Below, piece by piece: positions 32,956 through 41,695 of a stretch of DNA of 44,076 nt. This stretch comes from an uncultured Anaerolineae bacterium (GTDB lineage: Bacteria; Chloroflexota; Anaerolineae; Aggregatilineales; UBA2796): the NCBI GenBank assembly GCA_938005675.1, contig CALKXH010000104.1:1-44076 (forward strand). Reading direction: 5' to 3'. Each line of letters opens with the position of its first letter. Position 1 is the first letter of the stretch. A program made the translations under genes and the position numbers. Under the pieces are notes generated by a model. The model did not search any database, was not told the origin of the DNA, and worked only from the letters and a program-made list of their open reading frames with translations.

Positions 32956-33849
32956 ATGTTCAAGCGAGTCGGCATTTTGGGGCATCCGCTGCGCCCTGCC
33001 ACGGGCGAGTTGTGCAGCGCCGTGGCGCACAGCCTAGCGCAACGCGGCATCTCGACGTGGTGCAACCCCAAGTGGGATGCTCAATCGGTGCGCCCGCTGA
33101 TCGCCGAATCCGATCTGGTCATTGCCATCGGCGGCGATGGCAGCATGTTGCGCGCAGCGCGGGTCTGCTCGGAGTACGGCGTGCCGGTCTTCGGTATCAA
33201 CGTCGGCTATCTGGGCTTCCTGACCGAGGCGAGCTTGAACGATTGGGATACCCTGCTGGGCGACTTGCTGGGCGGCGGCTACTGGATCGAAGAGCGCATG
33301 ATGATCCACGCGCAGGCGTGGCGCGGCGAGAGCCTCCTCGCGCAGGGCGACGCCCTCAACGACGTGGTGGTCAGCCGTGGCGCCGTCGCCAAGAGCATCC
33401 TGCTGGACGCCTTCATCGATGGCGACTGGGCGACCCAGTACAACGCCGATGGCTTGATCATCGCCACGCCAACCGGTTCAACCGCTTACGCGCTGGCGGT
33501 CGGCGGTCCGATCTTGCCGCCGACCCTCAAGAACATCCTCGTGGTGCCCGTTGCGCCGCATCTGACGCTCGACCGACCAATTGTGCTGGCGGAAGGCGCC
33601 ACCATCGATGTGATCGTCGCCCCGCGCACCACCACCGACGTCACCTTGACGCTGGACGGCGAGAGCCTGTGCAACCTCGCCCCGAACGACTCGGTGACCG
33701 TCTACGCCAGCGAGCATATCAGCCGTTTCGTGCGCCTGCGCGAGCGCAACTACTTCTACCGTTCGCTACTGGATCGCATGGAGCCGCGCCTCTCGCCGCG
33801 TCCGCAGGGCGCACCGCCGCGCCGCTCCCTGCTGGAGAGAAAAGCATGA
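32956..33849 (+). CDS. nadK: NAD kinase
   Basis: A 297-residue cytosolic enzyme that phosphorylates NAD to NADP. Signature motifs are IAIGGDGSMLRAAR (the GGDG loop), FGINVGYLGFLTE and NADGLIIATPTGSTAYALA with the conserved TPTGSTAY. GEDS-like LTLDGESL near the C-terminus is also usual. Start: ATG 32956 with GAGG 8 bases upstream; an in-frame TTG at 32950 lacks one. It heads a unit with a zinc-finger membrane protein, recN and aroB: its TGA overlaps the next ATG. Confidence 0.96.
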   Translation: MFKRVGILGHPLRPATGELCSAVAHSLAQRGISTWCNPKWDAQSVRPLIAESDLVIAIGGDGSMLRAARVCSEYGVPVFGINVGYLGFLTEASLNDWDTLLGDLLGGGYWIEERMMIHAQAWRGESLLAQGDALNDVVVSRGAVAKSILLDAFIDGDWATQYNADGLIIATPTGSTAYALAVGGPILPPTLKNILVVPVAPHLTLDRPIVLAEGATIDVIVAPRTTTDVTLTLDGESLCNLAPNDSVTVYASEHISRFVRLRERNYFYRSLLDRMEPRLSPRPQGAPPRRSLLERKA

Positions 33850-34409
33850 GCCAAGCGCCCGACTACACCTCCGTTGAAGAAAAAACCTATTGCGCCGTGC
33901 ATCCCGATGTGGAGACGGCGCTGCGCTGCAATCGCTGCGGGCGTTACATGTGTCCGCGTTGCGCCGTGCGCACCGAGGTCGGCTATCGTTGCCGCGAGTG
34001 CGTCTATCAGCAACAGGGCAAGTTCTACAAAGCGACCGAGCGCCAACAAGCCCTCGCCCTCGCCGTCGTCTTCGCCCTGAGCCTGCTGGCGGGCTTGATC
34101 CTGCCGCGCCTGTTCTTGCTGGGCGTCCTGTTCTTCTCGCTGCCGACGGGCGTCGCCATCGGCGAGCTGGCTTTTCGAGCGGCGGGGCGGCAACGCGGAC
34201 GCTACTTGCCGCAATTAGCCGTCGGCATGGTGATCCTCACGGCGCTGATCGCCAACGCGGGCGCCATCGGCGAGGTTTTGAGGCTGATCGAGGTGGCGGA
34301 TCGCTTGCCGCGCGGCGTCGATGTGGGCAGCCTCGCCCTGCAACGGCTGTTGCCAATCGGCGTCTACGCGGCGTTATGTTCGTTGGCGGTCTATGGCAGG
34401 CTGCGCTAG
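33846..34409 (+). CDS. Zinc-finger (B-box-like) membrane protein
   Basis: A 187-residue protein. The N-terminal 45 residues hold a B-box-like zinc finger: YCAVHPDVETALRCNRCGRY, then CPRC and CRECV, giving four paired Cys/His sites. Two or three hydrophobic helices follow (ALAVVFALSLLAGLILPRLF, FFSLPTGVAIGELAF, LAVGMVILTALIANAGAI) plus a final short one. Its role is unknown; similar zinc-finger membrane proteins often carry a rhomboid domain, but none is seen here. The ATG overlaps the nadK stop (ATGA) and recN starts 9 bases after its stop, so it sits within a nadK-recN-aroB transcript. Confidence 0.8.
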   Translation: MSQAPDYTSVEEKTYCAVHPDVETALRCNRCGRYMCPRCAVRTEVGYRCRECVYQQQGKFYKATERQQALALAVVFALSLLAGLILPRLFLLGVLFFSLPTGVAIGELAFRAAGRQRGRYLPQLAVGMVILTALIANAGAIGEVLRLIEVADRLPRGVDVGSLALQRLLPIGVYAALCSLAVYGRLR

Positions 34410-34417
34410 AGGTGTGT

Positions 34418-36163
34418 ATGCTGAGTGAGCTTCGCATCACCGATTTTGCGATCATCGATCAGCTTGAGGTGCGCTTTGCGCAAGGCTTCAACGTGATCAC
34501 CGGCGAGACCGGCGCTGGCAAGTCCATCATCATCGATGCGGTCGATCTGGTGCTGGGCGGGCGCGCCGACTCGGACTTCATCCGCGCCGGGCGCGAGCGC
34601 GCCGTTGTGGAGGCAGTCTTCAAGCTCTCCGACGACCTGCGGGTGGCGCTCGCGCCGCTCCTCAGCGCTGAACACATCGAGTTGGCGGGCGACGAGCTGA
34701 TCCTCATCCGCGAGCTGCGCGCCAACGGACGCAACACTTGCCGTCTGAACGGCACGCTGGTCAATTTGCAGTTCTACCGCGAGATCGGGCAGCGCTTGGT
34801 GGACATTCACGGGCAGGGCGAGCATCTGAGCTTGCTGCGCACGCCTGAGCATCTGTACTTGCTGGATCGCTATGCTAGTTTGGAGGTCTCGCGGGCGCAG
34901 CTCGCCGAGTTGGTGGCGCAGCTCTCAGCCTTGCGCGCCGAGATCGCCCAGCTGCAGCAAGATGAGGCGGCTCTAGCCCGCCGCATGGACATGCTGAGCT
35001 ATCAGCTGGAGGAAATTCGCGCCGTCGCGCCGCGCGTGGAGGAAGAGGCGGCTCTGCGCGCCGAATCGGAGCGCTTGGCGAACGCCGAGCAGATCGCCGC
35101 CCTCAGCGGCGAGGCGCTGCGCCTGCTCGATAGCGAAGACGACCTGCCCAGCGCGCTCAGCTTGCTCAACCAGATCGCGGCGCTGCTGCACAAGTTGGCG
35201 CGCTTCGACGCGCGCATGGCGGAACACGCCGCCAACGCCGACGCCGCCGTCGCCCAAGTTGAGGACATCGCCCGCGCGCTCAGCCACTACGTCGAGAACA
35301 TCGAGCACAATCCCAATCGGCTCTACGAGGTCGAGGAGCGCTTGGAGGCGCTCAATCGGCTCAAGCGCAAGTACGGCGGCAGCATCGAGGCAGTCCTGGA
35401 CTTCGCCGCCCGCTGCGAGCGCGAGCTTCAACATATCACCCACAGCGAGGCGCGCCTCGCCCAGCTGCAGGCTGAAGAGGAGGCGCTGCTGCGCAAGATC
35501 GGCGAGCGATCCGCCCAGATCAGCGCGGCGCGCCGCCAAGCCGCCGATAAACTCAGCGCCGCCATCGTGCGCGAGCTGGCGGAGCTGCGCATGGCGGACG
35601 CCCGCTTTGAGGTCTCGCTGACGCAGACCGACGATCCGACGGGCTGCTTCGTGGGCGAGCGACGCCTGAAATTTGACGCGACAGGCATCGATGCGGTTGA
35701 ATTTATGTTAGCTGCCAACCGCGGCGAGCCGCTGCGCCCTTTGGTGAAAGTCGCCAGCGGCGGCGAGACCGCCCGCATCATGTTGGCGCTCAAGACGGTG
35801 CTCTCGCGCGCCGACCCGACGCCCACCCTCATCTTTGATGAGATCGATCAGGGCATCGGCGGGCGCATCGGCGGGGTGGTCGGGCAGAAGCTGTGGAAGC
35901 TCTCCGACGGGCATCAGGTGCTGTGCGTGACTCACCTCGCGCACATCGCCGCCTTCGCCGATAAGCACTTTCGGGTCAGCAAGGGCTCCAGCGGCGAGCG
36001 GACGGTCGCGGTGATCGCTGAGCTGAACGAGCGCGCCCGCGTGGACGAGATCGCCGAGATGCTGGGCGCCGAGACGCTCAGCGCGCGCCAGAGCGCCCAT
36101 GATATCCTGGTCTTGGCGCGCAACATCAAGGAGGGCAAGAGCGTGCAGGAGAGCCTACTATGA
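34418..36163 (+). CDS. recN: DNA repair protein RecN
   Basis: A 581-residue SMC-like ATPase for double-strand break repair. The N-terminal head starts MLSELRITDFAIIDQLEVRF, with Walker A GETGAGKS at about residue 30. A coiled-coil region lies near 150-380 (for example LRAEIAQLQQDEAALARRMD and YEVEERLEALNRLKRKYGG). The C-terminal head has the signature VASGGETARIMLALK, Walker B TLIFDEIDQGIGG and the switch VTHLAHIAAFADKHF. ATG 34418 was chosen because the protein begins there in all such families; the frame is open further upstream inside the neighbouring gene but without meaning. Its TGA overlaps the ATG of aroB. Confidence 0.96.
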   Translation: MLSELRITDFAIIDQLEVRFAQGFNVITGETGAGKSIIIDAVDLVLGGRADSDFIRAGRERAVVEAVFKLSDDLRVALAPLLSAEHIELAGDELILIRELRANGRNTCRLNGTLVNLQFYREIGQRLVDIHGQGEHLSLLRTPEHLYLLDRYASLEVSRAQLAELVAQLSALRAEIAQLQQDEAALARRMDMLSYQLEEIRAVAPRVEEEAALRAESERLANAEQIAALSGEALRLLDSEDDLPSALSLLNQIAALLHKLARFDARMAEHAANADAAVAQVEDIARALSHYVENIEHNPNRLYEVEERLEALNRLKRKYGGSIEAVLDFAARCERELQHITHSEARLAQLQAEEEALLRKIGERSAQISAARRQAADKLSAAIVRELAELRMADARFEVSLTQTDDPTGCFVGERRLKFDATGIDAVEFMLAANRGEPLRPLVKVASGGETARIMLALKTVLSRADPTPTLIFDEIDQGIGGRIGGVVGQKLWKLSDGHQVLCVTHLAHIAAFADKHFRVSKGSSGERTVAVIAELNERARVDEIAEMLGAETLSARQSAHDILVLARNIKEGKSVQESLL

Positions 36164-37230
36164 CTTTGAGCGAGATTCCTGCCCCAGAGCGCATCGATGT
36201 ACAAGCGCCAGAGGGCAATTATGCCATCTACATCGGCGCCAAGGCGCTCAAGGCGCTCGATGTGCTGCTGCGGCTGCACGGCTTGGGCGGCAAGGCGGTC
36301 ATCGTGACCAACCAGACCCTCGCGCCGCTCTATGGCGAGCCGTTGGCGGAGCTGCTGGGCACAGCGCTGATCGTGGTGCCAGACGGCGAGCAGCACAAGA
36401 CCCTAGAGACCGTCCGCAGGCTGTACGACGAGCTGCTGGCGCTGGGCGTGGATCGGCACGGCGTGGTGATCGCGCTGGGCGGCGGCGTGATCGGCGATCT
36501 GGCGGGCTTCGCCGCCGCGACGTACTTGCGCGGCATCGCCTTCGTGCAGGCGCCCACCAGCCTCTTGGCGATGGTGGATGCCAGCATCGGCGGCAAGGTC
36601 GGCGTGGATTTGCCGCAGGGCAAGAATTTGGTCGGCGCTTTCAAGCAGCCCGTCTTCGTCGTCGTCGACCCGACTCTGCTGCCGACTCTGCCCGACTCGG
36701 AGTGGATTTGCGGCGCGGCGGAGATCATCAAGGCGGGCTTGCTGCGCGATGAGTCCTTGCTGGATGCCGATCTGTATCGGCGCGATAACAAAGCCTTCAC
36801 CGACGTGTTGCGGCGCGCCATCCAGATCAAGGTCGATTACGTGCAGCGCGATCCTTATGAGCAAGATATCCGCGCCGAGCTGAATCTGGGGCATACCTTC
36901 GCCCACGCCGTGGAGCGGGTCAGCGGCTATACGTGGCGGCACGGCGAGGCGGTCGGCTTTGGCTTGGTGGCGTCGGCGCGGCTTTCGCACGCCGTCGGGC
37001 TGTGCGCGGCGAGCCTGCCTGAGCGCGTTGAGGCGCTCGTTGGCGCGGTCGGCTTGCCGACGCGCTGCAGCTTCGAGCCGAGCGCCGTGCGCGACGCTAT
37101 GCGCACTGATAAAAAGCGGCATGGCGAGATCATGCGCTTCGTGCTGCTGCGCGACGTCGCCCAGCCCGAAATCCGCGATGATGTGCCCGCTCAAGCCGTG
37201 CTGGACGTGCTAGAGAGCCTGCGGAGCTAG
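36160..37230 (+). CDS. aroB: 3-dehydroquinate synthase
   Basis: A 356-residue enzyme of the shikimate pathway that turns DAHP into 3-dehydroquinate, needing NAD and a divalent metal. Conserved motifs are VVPDGEQHKTLETV, IALGGGVIGDLAGFAAATYL, RGIAFVQAPTSLLAMVDASI, GGKVGVDLPQGKNLVGAF, and the metal-site LNLGHTFAHAVE with the later WRHGEAVGFG. All metal and substrate residues expected appear to be present. It is the last gene of the nadK unit, overlapping recN by four bases (ATGA). Its stop shares CTAG (37227-37230) with the convergent thyX. Confidence 0.96.
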   Translation: MTLSEIPAPERIDVQAPEGNYAIYIGAKALKALDVLLRLHGLGGKAVIVTNQTLAPLYGEPLAELLGTALIVVPDGEQHKTLETVRRLYDELLALGVDRHGVVIALGGGVIGDLAGFAAATYLRGIAFVQAPTSLLAMVDASIGGKVGVDLPQGKNLVGAFKQPVFVVVDPTLLPTLPDSEWICGAAEIIKAGLLRDESLLDADLYRRDNKAFTDVLRRAIQIKVDYVQRDPYEQDIRAELNLGHTFAHAVERVSGYTWRHGEAVGFGLVASARLSHAVGLCAASLPERVEALVGAVGLPTRCSFEPSAVRDAMRTDKKRHGEIMRFVLLRDVAQPEIRDDVPAQAVLDVLESLRS

Positions 37231-38000
37231 TCCGATGACTCGGCGTGCAGCGCCTCCCACGCCTCGCAGATGACGGGCGCGAAAGGCTTGACGAATTCCT
37301 CGTAAATCGCCCGCGCGTAGACGCGAATCTCGTGTTGGGCGTCCGGGGCGGTGCGCAGACGCAGAAAATGCAGCAAATTGCGCAGATTTTGCGTGACGTA
37401 GCCCGTGTAGTAGACCGAGAAGCCAGCGAGGAATAAGCGCGCCTGCTCGCGTGCCACGCCTTGCGCCAACGCCTCCTTGTAGAGCTGATGTCCGCGCTCG
37501 ACGTGCTCAAGCAGGCGCTCGGTCAGCCGCTGCGCTGCCTCCGAATCGAGCGCGCCCTCGCTACCTTGCTTGTTGCGGCGCGCCTGCAAGCGCCACTCGG
37601 TCGGGATGTAGTACTCATCTTCGGGCAGCTCGATGTAGCGCCCGCTCATCAGGTTGTAGCTGGCAGTCCGATGCCGAACCCACTGCCACCACGTCACCAG
37701 CGGCGCCTTCAGCCTGAAGGTCAGGACGATGTGCTCGAAGGGCGTGTGATGCTCGTGCTGCATCAGGTAGTGGATGAGCTTGCGATCCGCCTCAGCGCCT
37801 TTGCTCTCGCCCAGAAAGCTCACCCGCGCCGAGGCGACCACCACGTTATCCGCCGTGACTCCGCTGGCGGGGTGCGGCATGGCGTCGATCAGCTCGATCC
37901 AGCCGCGATCTAGCGCGCTGACGTGCTTGCCGATCAGTGCTTGTGCGCTCTGGCTCAAAATTGCCTCACTTTTCGCGCCCGATACGCTCCCCTGCACCAT
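37227..38000 (-). CDS. thyX: FAD-dependent thymidylate synthase
   Basis: A 257-residue enzyme that methylates dUMP to dTMP using methylenetetrahydrofolate and FAD. The diagnostic ThyX motif RHRTASYNLMSGRY (RHRxxSxNxxSxRY) is complete. EHHTPFEHIVLTFRLKAP and RLFLAGFSVYYTGYVTQNLR match the FAD-binding and C-terminal parts. I place the start at ATG 38000, with TAGGG upstream; an in-frame TTG at 38027 would add nine residues without a ribosome binding site. The gene is single, convergent with aroB and divergent from the tal-pgi gene. No thyA is in the window. Confidence 0.95.
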   Translation of the reverse strand: MVQGSVSGAKSEAILSQSAQALIGKHVSALDRGWIELIDAMPHPASGVTADNVVVASARVSFLGESKGAEADRKLIHYLMQHEHHTPFEHIVLTFRLKAPLVTWWQWVRHRTASYNLMSGRYIELPEDEYYIPTEWRLQARRNKQGSEGALDSEAAQRLTERLLEHVERGHQLYKEALAQGVAREQARLFLAGFSVYYTGYVTQNLRNLLHFLRLRTAPDAQHEIRVYARAIYEEFVKPFAPVICEAWEALHAESSD

Positions 38001-38058
38001 TTTAAGCGCCCTAGGCGGACTTGCCAATAAGCGCGCTGAGCGCGTCTGCCAAGTGGTG

Positions 38059-38088
38059 TTGAAGGCTTAACACAGTTTGTATTACAAT
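38059..38088 (+). promoter_or_regulatory. Promoter of the tal-pgi / rpiA unit
   Basis: TTGAAG (38059-38064), 18-base spacer, TACAAT (38083-38088). The leader to ATG 38171 is about 75 bases. An inverted repeat covers the -10 element. Confidence 0.6.
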
Positions 38089-38091
38089 CTG
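38073..38091. promoter_or_regulatory. Inverted repeat over the tal-pgi -10, candidate operator
   Basis: CAGTTTGTATTACAATCTG: the core TTGTA-T-TACAA (38077-38087) is a perfect inverted repeat, and the outer CAG/CTG also match; one base pair in each arm fails. Its overlap with the -10 element suits a repressor site. Confidence 0.45.
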
Positions 38092-38170
38092 TAGCATTAA
38101 TGGGTCTACCCTGAGCGCATTGGGGCGCCGCCTCTGCACGCGCGGCGTCTTTATGAATGGAGCATCACCT

Positions 38171-40975
38171 ATGGCAGAGACCAAAGCACACGCCCTCGCC
38201 GCCCTCGGACAATCGATCTGGTACGATAACATCCGCCGCTCGCTCCTTGAGTCGGGCGGGCTGCGCCGCTTGATTGAACAAGGCGTGTTGGGCGTCACCA
38301 GCAACCCGACCATCTTCGAGCGCGCCATCGCCGGCAGCACCGATTACGATACCGCCCTGCAGAGTCTGGTGCAGGCGGGCAAATCGGTTGAGGAGATTTA
38401 CGAGGCGCTGGCAATCGCCGACATCCGCGCCGCCGCCGACGTCCTGCAGCCCGTCTACGAGCAGACCGACGGCGTGGATGGCTACATCAGCCTCGAGGTC
38501 AGCCCGAAATTGGCGCACGATACCGAAGGCACCATCGCCGAGGCGCGCCGCCTCTTCGCCGAAGTCGGGCGACCCAACGTGATGATCAAAGTCCCCGCCA
38601 CGCCGGAGGGCATCCCCGCCATCCAGACGCTCATCAGCGAGGGCGTCAACATCAACGTCACGCTGATCTTCGCCTTAGAGGTCTATCGCGCCGTCATGGA
38701 GGCGTATTTGAGCGGCTTGGAGCAGCTGGCGGAGCGCGGCGGCGATTTGACGCGCGTGGCGTCGGTCGCCTCGTTTTTCGTCAGCCGTGTGGATAGCCTT
38801 GTGGACGCTGAGCTGGCTAAACTCGGCAACACAGAGCTGCAAGGCAAGATCGCCATCGCCAACGCCAAGCTCGCCTATCAAGCCTTCCGTCAAGTCTTCA
38901 GCGGCGCGCGCTGGGAGCGTCTGAAGGCGCTCGGCGCGCGCGTGCAGCGTCCTTTGTGGGCGAGCACCAGCACTAAGAATCCGAATTATCCCGACACGAT
39001 CTACGTCGATAACCTGATCGGCGCCGATACGGTCAACACGGTGCCGCCCGCCACCCTCGACGCCCTCCAAGACCACGCCACGGTCGCTCTGACTATCGAG
39101 CAGGGCTTGGCGGAGGCGCAGACGCACTTGGCGCAATTGGCGGCGCTCGGCATCGATATGGAGGCGGTCACCGCCCAGCTGCTGCGGGAGGGCGTGGCGT
39201 CTTTCGCCAAGTCCTTCGAGGCGCTGATGGACAGCATCGAGCTGAAGCGCGAGCGCTTGCTCTCGGAGGCGCAGCGCCGCTACGCCAACTTGGGCGAGGC
39301 ATGGGCGCGCGTGCGAGCGCGTCTGGAGCAGATGGACGCCCAAGACATCGTCCAGCGCATGTACGTCAAGGATCACACCGTCTGGAAGCCCGAACCGACC
39401 GAGATCGTCAATCGGCTGGGCTGGCTGAACATCGCCACGCGCATGAACGACGCCGCCCTGCTAGAGCGGCTCTACGCCCTGACCGACGAGGTCTGGGCGG
39501 ATGGGCTACAGCAAGTCGTGCTGCTGGGCATGGGCGGCTCTAGCCTCGCCCCGGAGCTGTTCGCCAAGACCTACGGCATGAGCGTCGGCAATTTGGACGT
39601 GCACGTGCTGGATAGCACCGATCCCGATCACATCCGCAGCTTCATCGAGCGCTTCCCGCCGCCGCGCACCCTCTACATCGTCTCGACCAAGTCCGGCGGC
39701 ACCGTCGAGACCCTCTCGCTCTTCAAGACCTTCTACAACCTCGTGCTGGAGGCATACGAGGGCGACGTGAGCAAGGCAGGGCAGCACTTCATCGCCATCA
39801 CCGATCCCAACAGCGCCGTTGAGCAGCTGGCGCGCGATTATCAGTTCCGCGCCACCTTCTTGAACGATCCGGAGATCGGCGGGCGCTATTCGGCGCTCTC
39901 ATACTTTGGCTTAGTCCCCGCCGCGCTGGATGGCATCTACCTGCCGCGTCTGCTGGAGCGCGCCGAGCAGATGCAAGCGCTGTGCAGCCCCGCCCACGAT
40001 GCCGTCTATAACCCGGCGGCGTGGCTGGGCGCCATTCTGGGCGAGATGGCGCTGAGCGGGCGCGATAAGGTCACGTTCGTCATCAGCGAGCCTATCGCCG
40101 CCTTCGGCGATTGGGTTGAGCAGCTGCTCGCCGAGTCGACCGGCAAGGAGGGCAAGGGCATTCTGCCCATCGTAGGCGAGCCGCTGGGCGCGCCTGAGCT
40201 CTACGGCGCGGATCGGCTCTTCGTCCACTTGCAGCTGGAGGGCGATAACAGCTGCGACGCCGCCCTCGCCGCCCTTGAGGGGGCAGGTCAGCCGACCGTG
40301 CGCTTCGTCCTGCGCGACGCCCACGACTTGGGCGGGCAGATTTTCCTGTGGGAGCTGGCGACGGCTGTGGCCGGCTACGTGCTGGGCATCAACCCCTTCG
40401 ATCAGCCCAACGTGGAGAGCGCCAAAGTCGCCGCGCGCCAAATGCTCGCCGCCTACCGCGAGCAAGGCGCCCTGCCCGCCCAGCCCCCCGCCCTGAGCGA
40501 GGGCGACATGGCGCTCTACGGCGAGGTGCAAGGCGGCAGCCTCGCCGAGGCACTCAAAGCCTTCGTGAGCGCTGCGCCAGAGGGCGGCTACATCGCCTTG
40601 CACGCCTACTTGCCGCCCACGTCTGAGACCGACGCGCTGCTCAGCCAGTTGCGCTTGCGCCTGCGCGACCTGACCAAGCGCGCCGTCACGGTCGGCTACG
40701 GACCGCGCTTTTTGCACAGCACCGGTCAGCTCCACAAGGGCGATGCGGGCTTGGGCGTCTTCATCCAACTCACCAACACGCCTCAGCAAGACCTGCCCAT
40801 CCCCGATGAGGCGGGCAAGCCTGAGGCGTCGGTGACTTTTGGCGCGTTGAAGTTGGCGCAGGCGCTGGGCGATGCTCAGGCGCTGCGCGAGGGCGGGCGG
40901 CGCGTCGTGCGCCTTGAGCTGGGCGCCGATGTGAGCGGCGGCTTGCGGACTCTCTTGAAGGGACTTGAGGCATGA
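38171..40975 (+). CDS. Bifunctional transaldolase / glucose-6-phosphate isomerase
   Basis: A 934-residue fusion enzyme. Residues about 1-370 are a transaldolase: SIWYDNIRR, GVTSNPTIFERAI, the Schiff-base Lys in VMIKVPATPEG, and STSTKNPNYPDTIYVDNLIG. After a helical linker, residues about 420-930 are a phosphoglucose isomerase: LLGMGGSSLAPELF, IVSTKSGGTVETLS and ITDPNSAVEQLA, with GINPFDQPNVESAK near the end of the catalytic part. It links the pentose phosphate pathway with glycolysis. Start: ATG 38171, with GGAG 8 bases upstream; in-frame ATGs at 38120 and 38153 would add an unlike leader. The stop overlaps the start of rpiA by four bases. Confidence 0.95.
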   Translation: MAETKAHALAALGQSIWYDNIRRSLLESGGLRRLIEQGVLGVTSNPTIFERAIAGSTDYDTALQSLVQAGKSVEEIYEALAIADIRAAADVLQPVYEQTDGVDGYISLEVSPKLAHDTEGTIAEARRLFAEVGRPNVMIKVPATPEGIPAIQTLISEGVNINVTLIFALEVYRAVMEAYLSGLEQLAERGGDLTRVASVASFFVSRVDSLVDAELAKLGNTELQGKIAIANAKLAYQAFRQVFSGARWERLKALGARVQRPLWASTSTKNPNYPDTIYVDNLIGADTVNTVPPATLDALQDHATVALTIEQGLAEAQTHLAQLAALGIDMEAVTAQLLREGVASFAKSFEALMDSIELKRERLLSEAQRRYANLGEAWARVRARLEQMDAQDIVQRMYVKDHTVWKPEPTEIVNRLGWLNIATRMNDAALLERLYALTDEVWADGLQQVVLLGMGGSSLAPELFAKTYGMSVGNLDVHVLDSTDPDHIRSFIERFPPPRTLYIVSTKSGGTVETLSLFKTFYNLVLEAYEGDVSKAGQHFIAITDPNSAVEQLARDYQFRATFLNDPEIGGRYSALSYFGLVPAALDGIYLPRLLERAEQMQALCSPAHDAVYNPAAWLGAILGEMALSGRDKVTFVISEPIAAFGDWVEQLLAESTGKEGKGILPIVGEPLGAPELYGADRLFVHLQLEGDNSCDAALAALEGAGQPTVRFVLRDAHDLGGQIFLWELATAVAGYVLGINPFDQPNVESAKVAARQMLAAYREQGALPAQPPALSEGDMALYGEVQGGSLAEALKAFVSAAPEGGYIALHAYLPPTSETDALLSQLRLRLRDLTKRAVTVGYGPRFLHSTGQLHKGDAGLGVFIQLTNTPQQDLPIPDEAGKPEASVTFGALKLAQALGDAQALREGGRRVVRLELGADVSGGLRTLLKGLEA

Positions 40976-41667
40976 GCGCGGACGTAGACCTCCTCAAGCG
41001 GCGCGCCGCCGAGCGCGCTGTGGAATTGGTCGAATCGGGCATGATCGTCGGCTTGGGCAGCGGCAGCACCGCTAAACACGCCTTGGAGCGCTTGGCTGAG
41101 TTCATCCAGACGGGCAGGCTGCGCGATGTACGCGGCGTGCCCACCTCGCGGCGCATCGAGCAGGAGGCGCAGGCGCTGGGCATCCCGCTGATCGACCTCG
41201 ATGACGTGGTGGAGATCGATCTGACCATCGATGGGGCTGATGAAGTCGACCCGGACTTGAACTTGATCAAGGGCGGCGGCGGCGCGCTGCTGCGCGAGAA
41301 GATCGTGGCGCAGATCAGCCGCCGCGAAGTCATCGTCATCGACGACTCGAAGCTCTCGCCCAAGCTCGGCACGCGCTGGCATCTGCCCGTCGAGGTCGTG
41401 CCGTTCGGTTGGCGCACGCAGCTGCGCTACTTGGAGTCGCTCGGCGCCAAAGTCACGCTGCGCGAGGTGGAGGGCGCGCTCTTCCACACCGATCAGGGCA
41501 ACCTGATCCTCGATTGCGACTTCGGCGCCATCGAGAATCCGAAGAGTTTGGCGACGCTGATCAAGGCGCGGGCGGGCATCGTGGAGCACGGCTTGTTCCT
41601 GAGCATGGCGACTGAGGTGATCGTCGCCAGCGCGGGCGGCATACGGCGCATCACGCGCGGCGGCTGA
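40972..41667 (+). CDS. rpiA: Ribose-5-phosphate isomerase A
   Basis: A 231-residue enzyme interconverting ribose-5-phosphate and ribulose-5-phosphate. Signature motifs are VGLGSGSTAKHALERL, VPTSRRIEQEA, LTIDGADEVDPDLNLIKGGG and the catalytic-region GALLREKIVAQ, followed by VVPFGW. The length matches the family. Its ATG overlaps the TGA of the tal-pgi fusion (ATGA), so both pentose-phosphate enzymes are made from one message under the promoter at 38059. A GC-rich hairpin follows the stop. Confidence 0.96.
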   Translation: MSADVDLLKRRAAERAVELVESGMIVGLGSGSTAKHALERLAEFIQTGRLRDVRGVPTSRRIEQEAQALGIPLIDLDDVVEIDLTIDGADEVDPDLNLIKGGGGALLREKIVAQISRREVIVIDDSKLSPKLGTRWHLPVEVVPFGWRTQLRYLESLGAKVTLREVEGALFHTDQGNLILDCDFGAIENPKSLATLIKARAGIVEHGLFLSMATEVIVASAGGIRRITRGG

Positions 41668-41674
41668 GCGCGAC

Positions 41675-41695
41675 GGGCGGGATCGTCGCCCGCCC
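41675..41695. terminator. GC-rich hairpin between convergent rpiA and PBP genes
   Basis: GGGCGGG (41675-41681) and CCCGCCC (41689-41695) pair around a 7-base loop. There is no T-run on either strand, so its function as a terminator is uncertain. Confidence 0.4.

Noticed and set aside
33012..33845. In-frame extension upstream of the zinc-finger membrane protein
   Set aside because: It lies inside nadK in another frame, is Arg-rich and unlike any family; the ATG at 33846 overlapping the nadK stop is the natural start.
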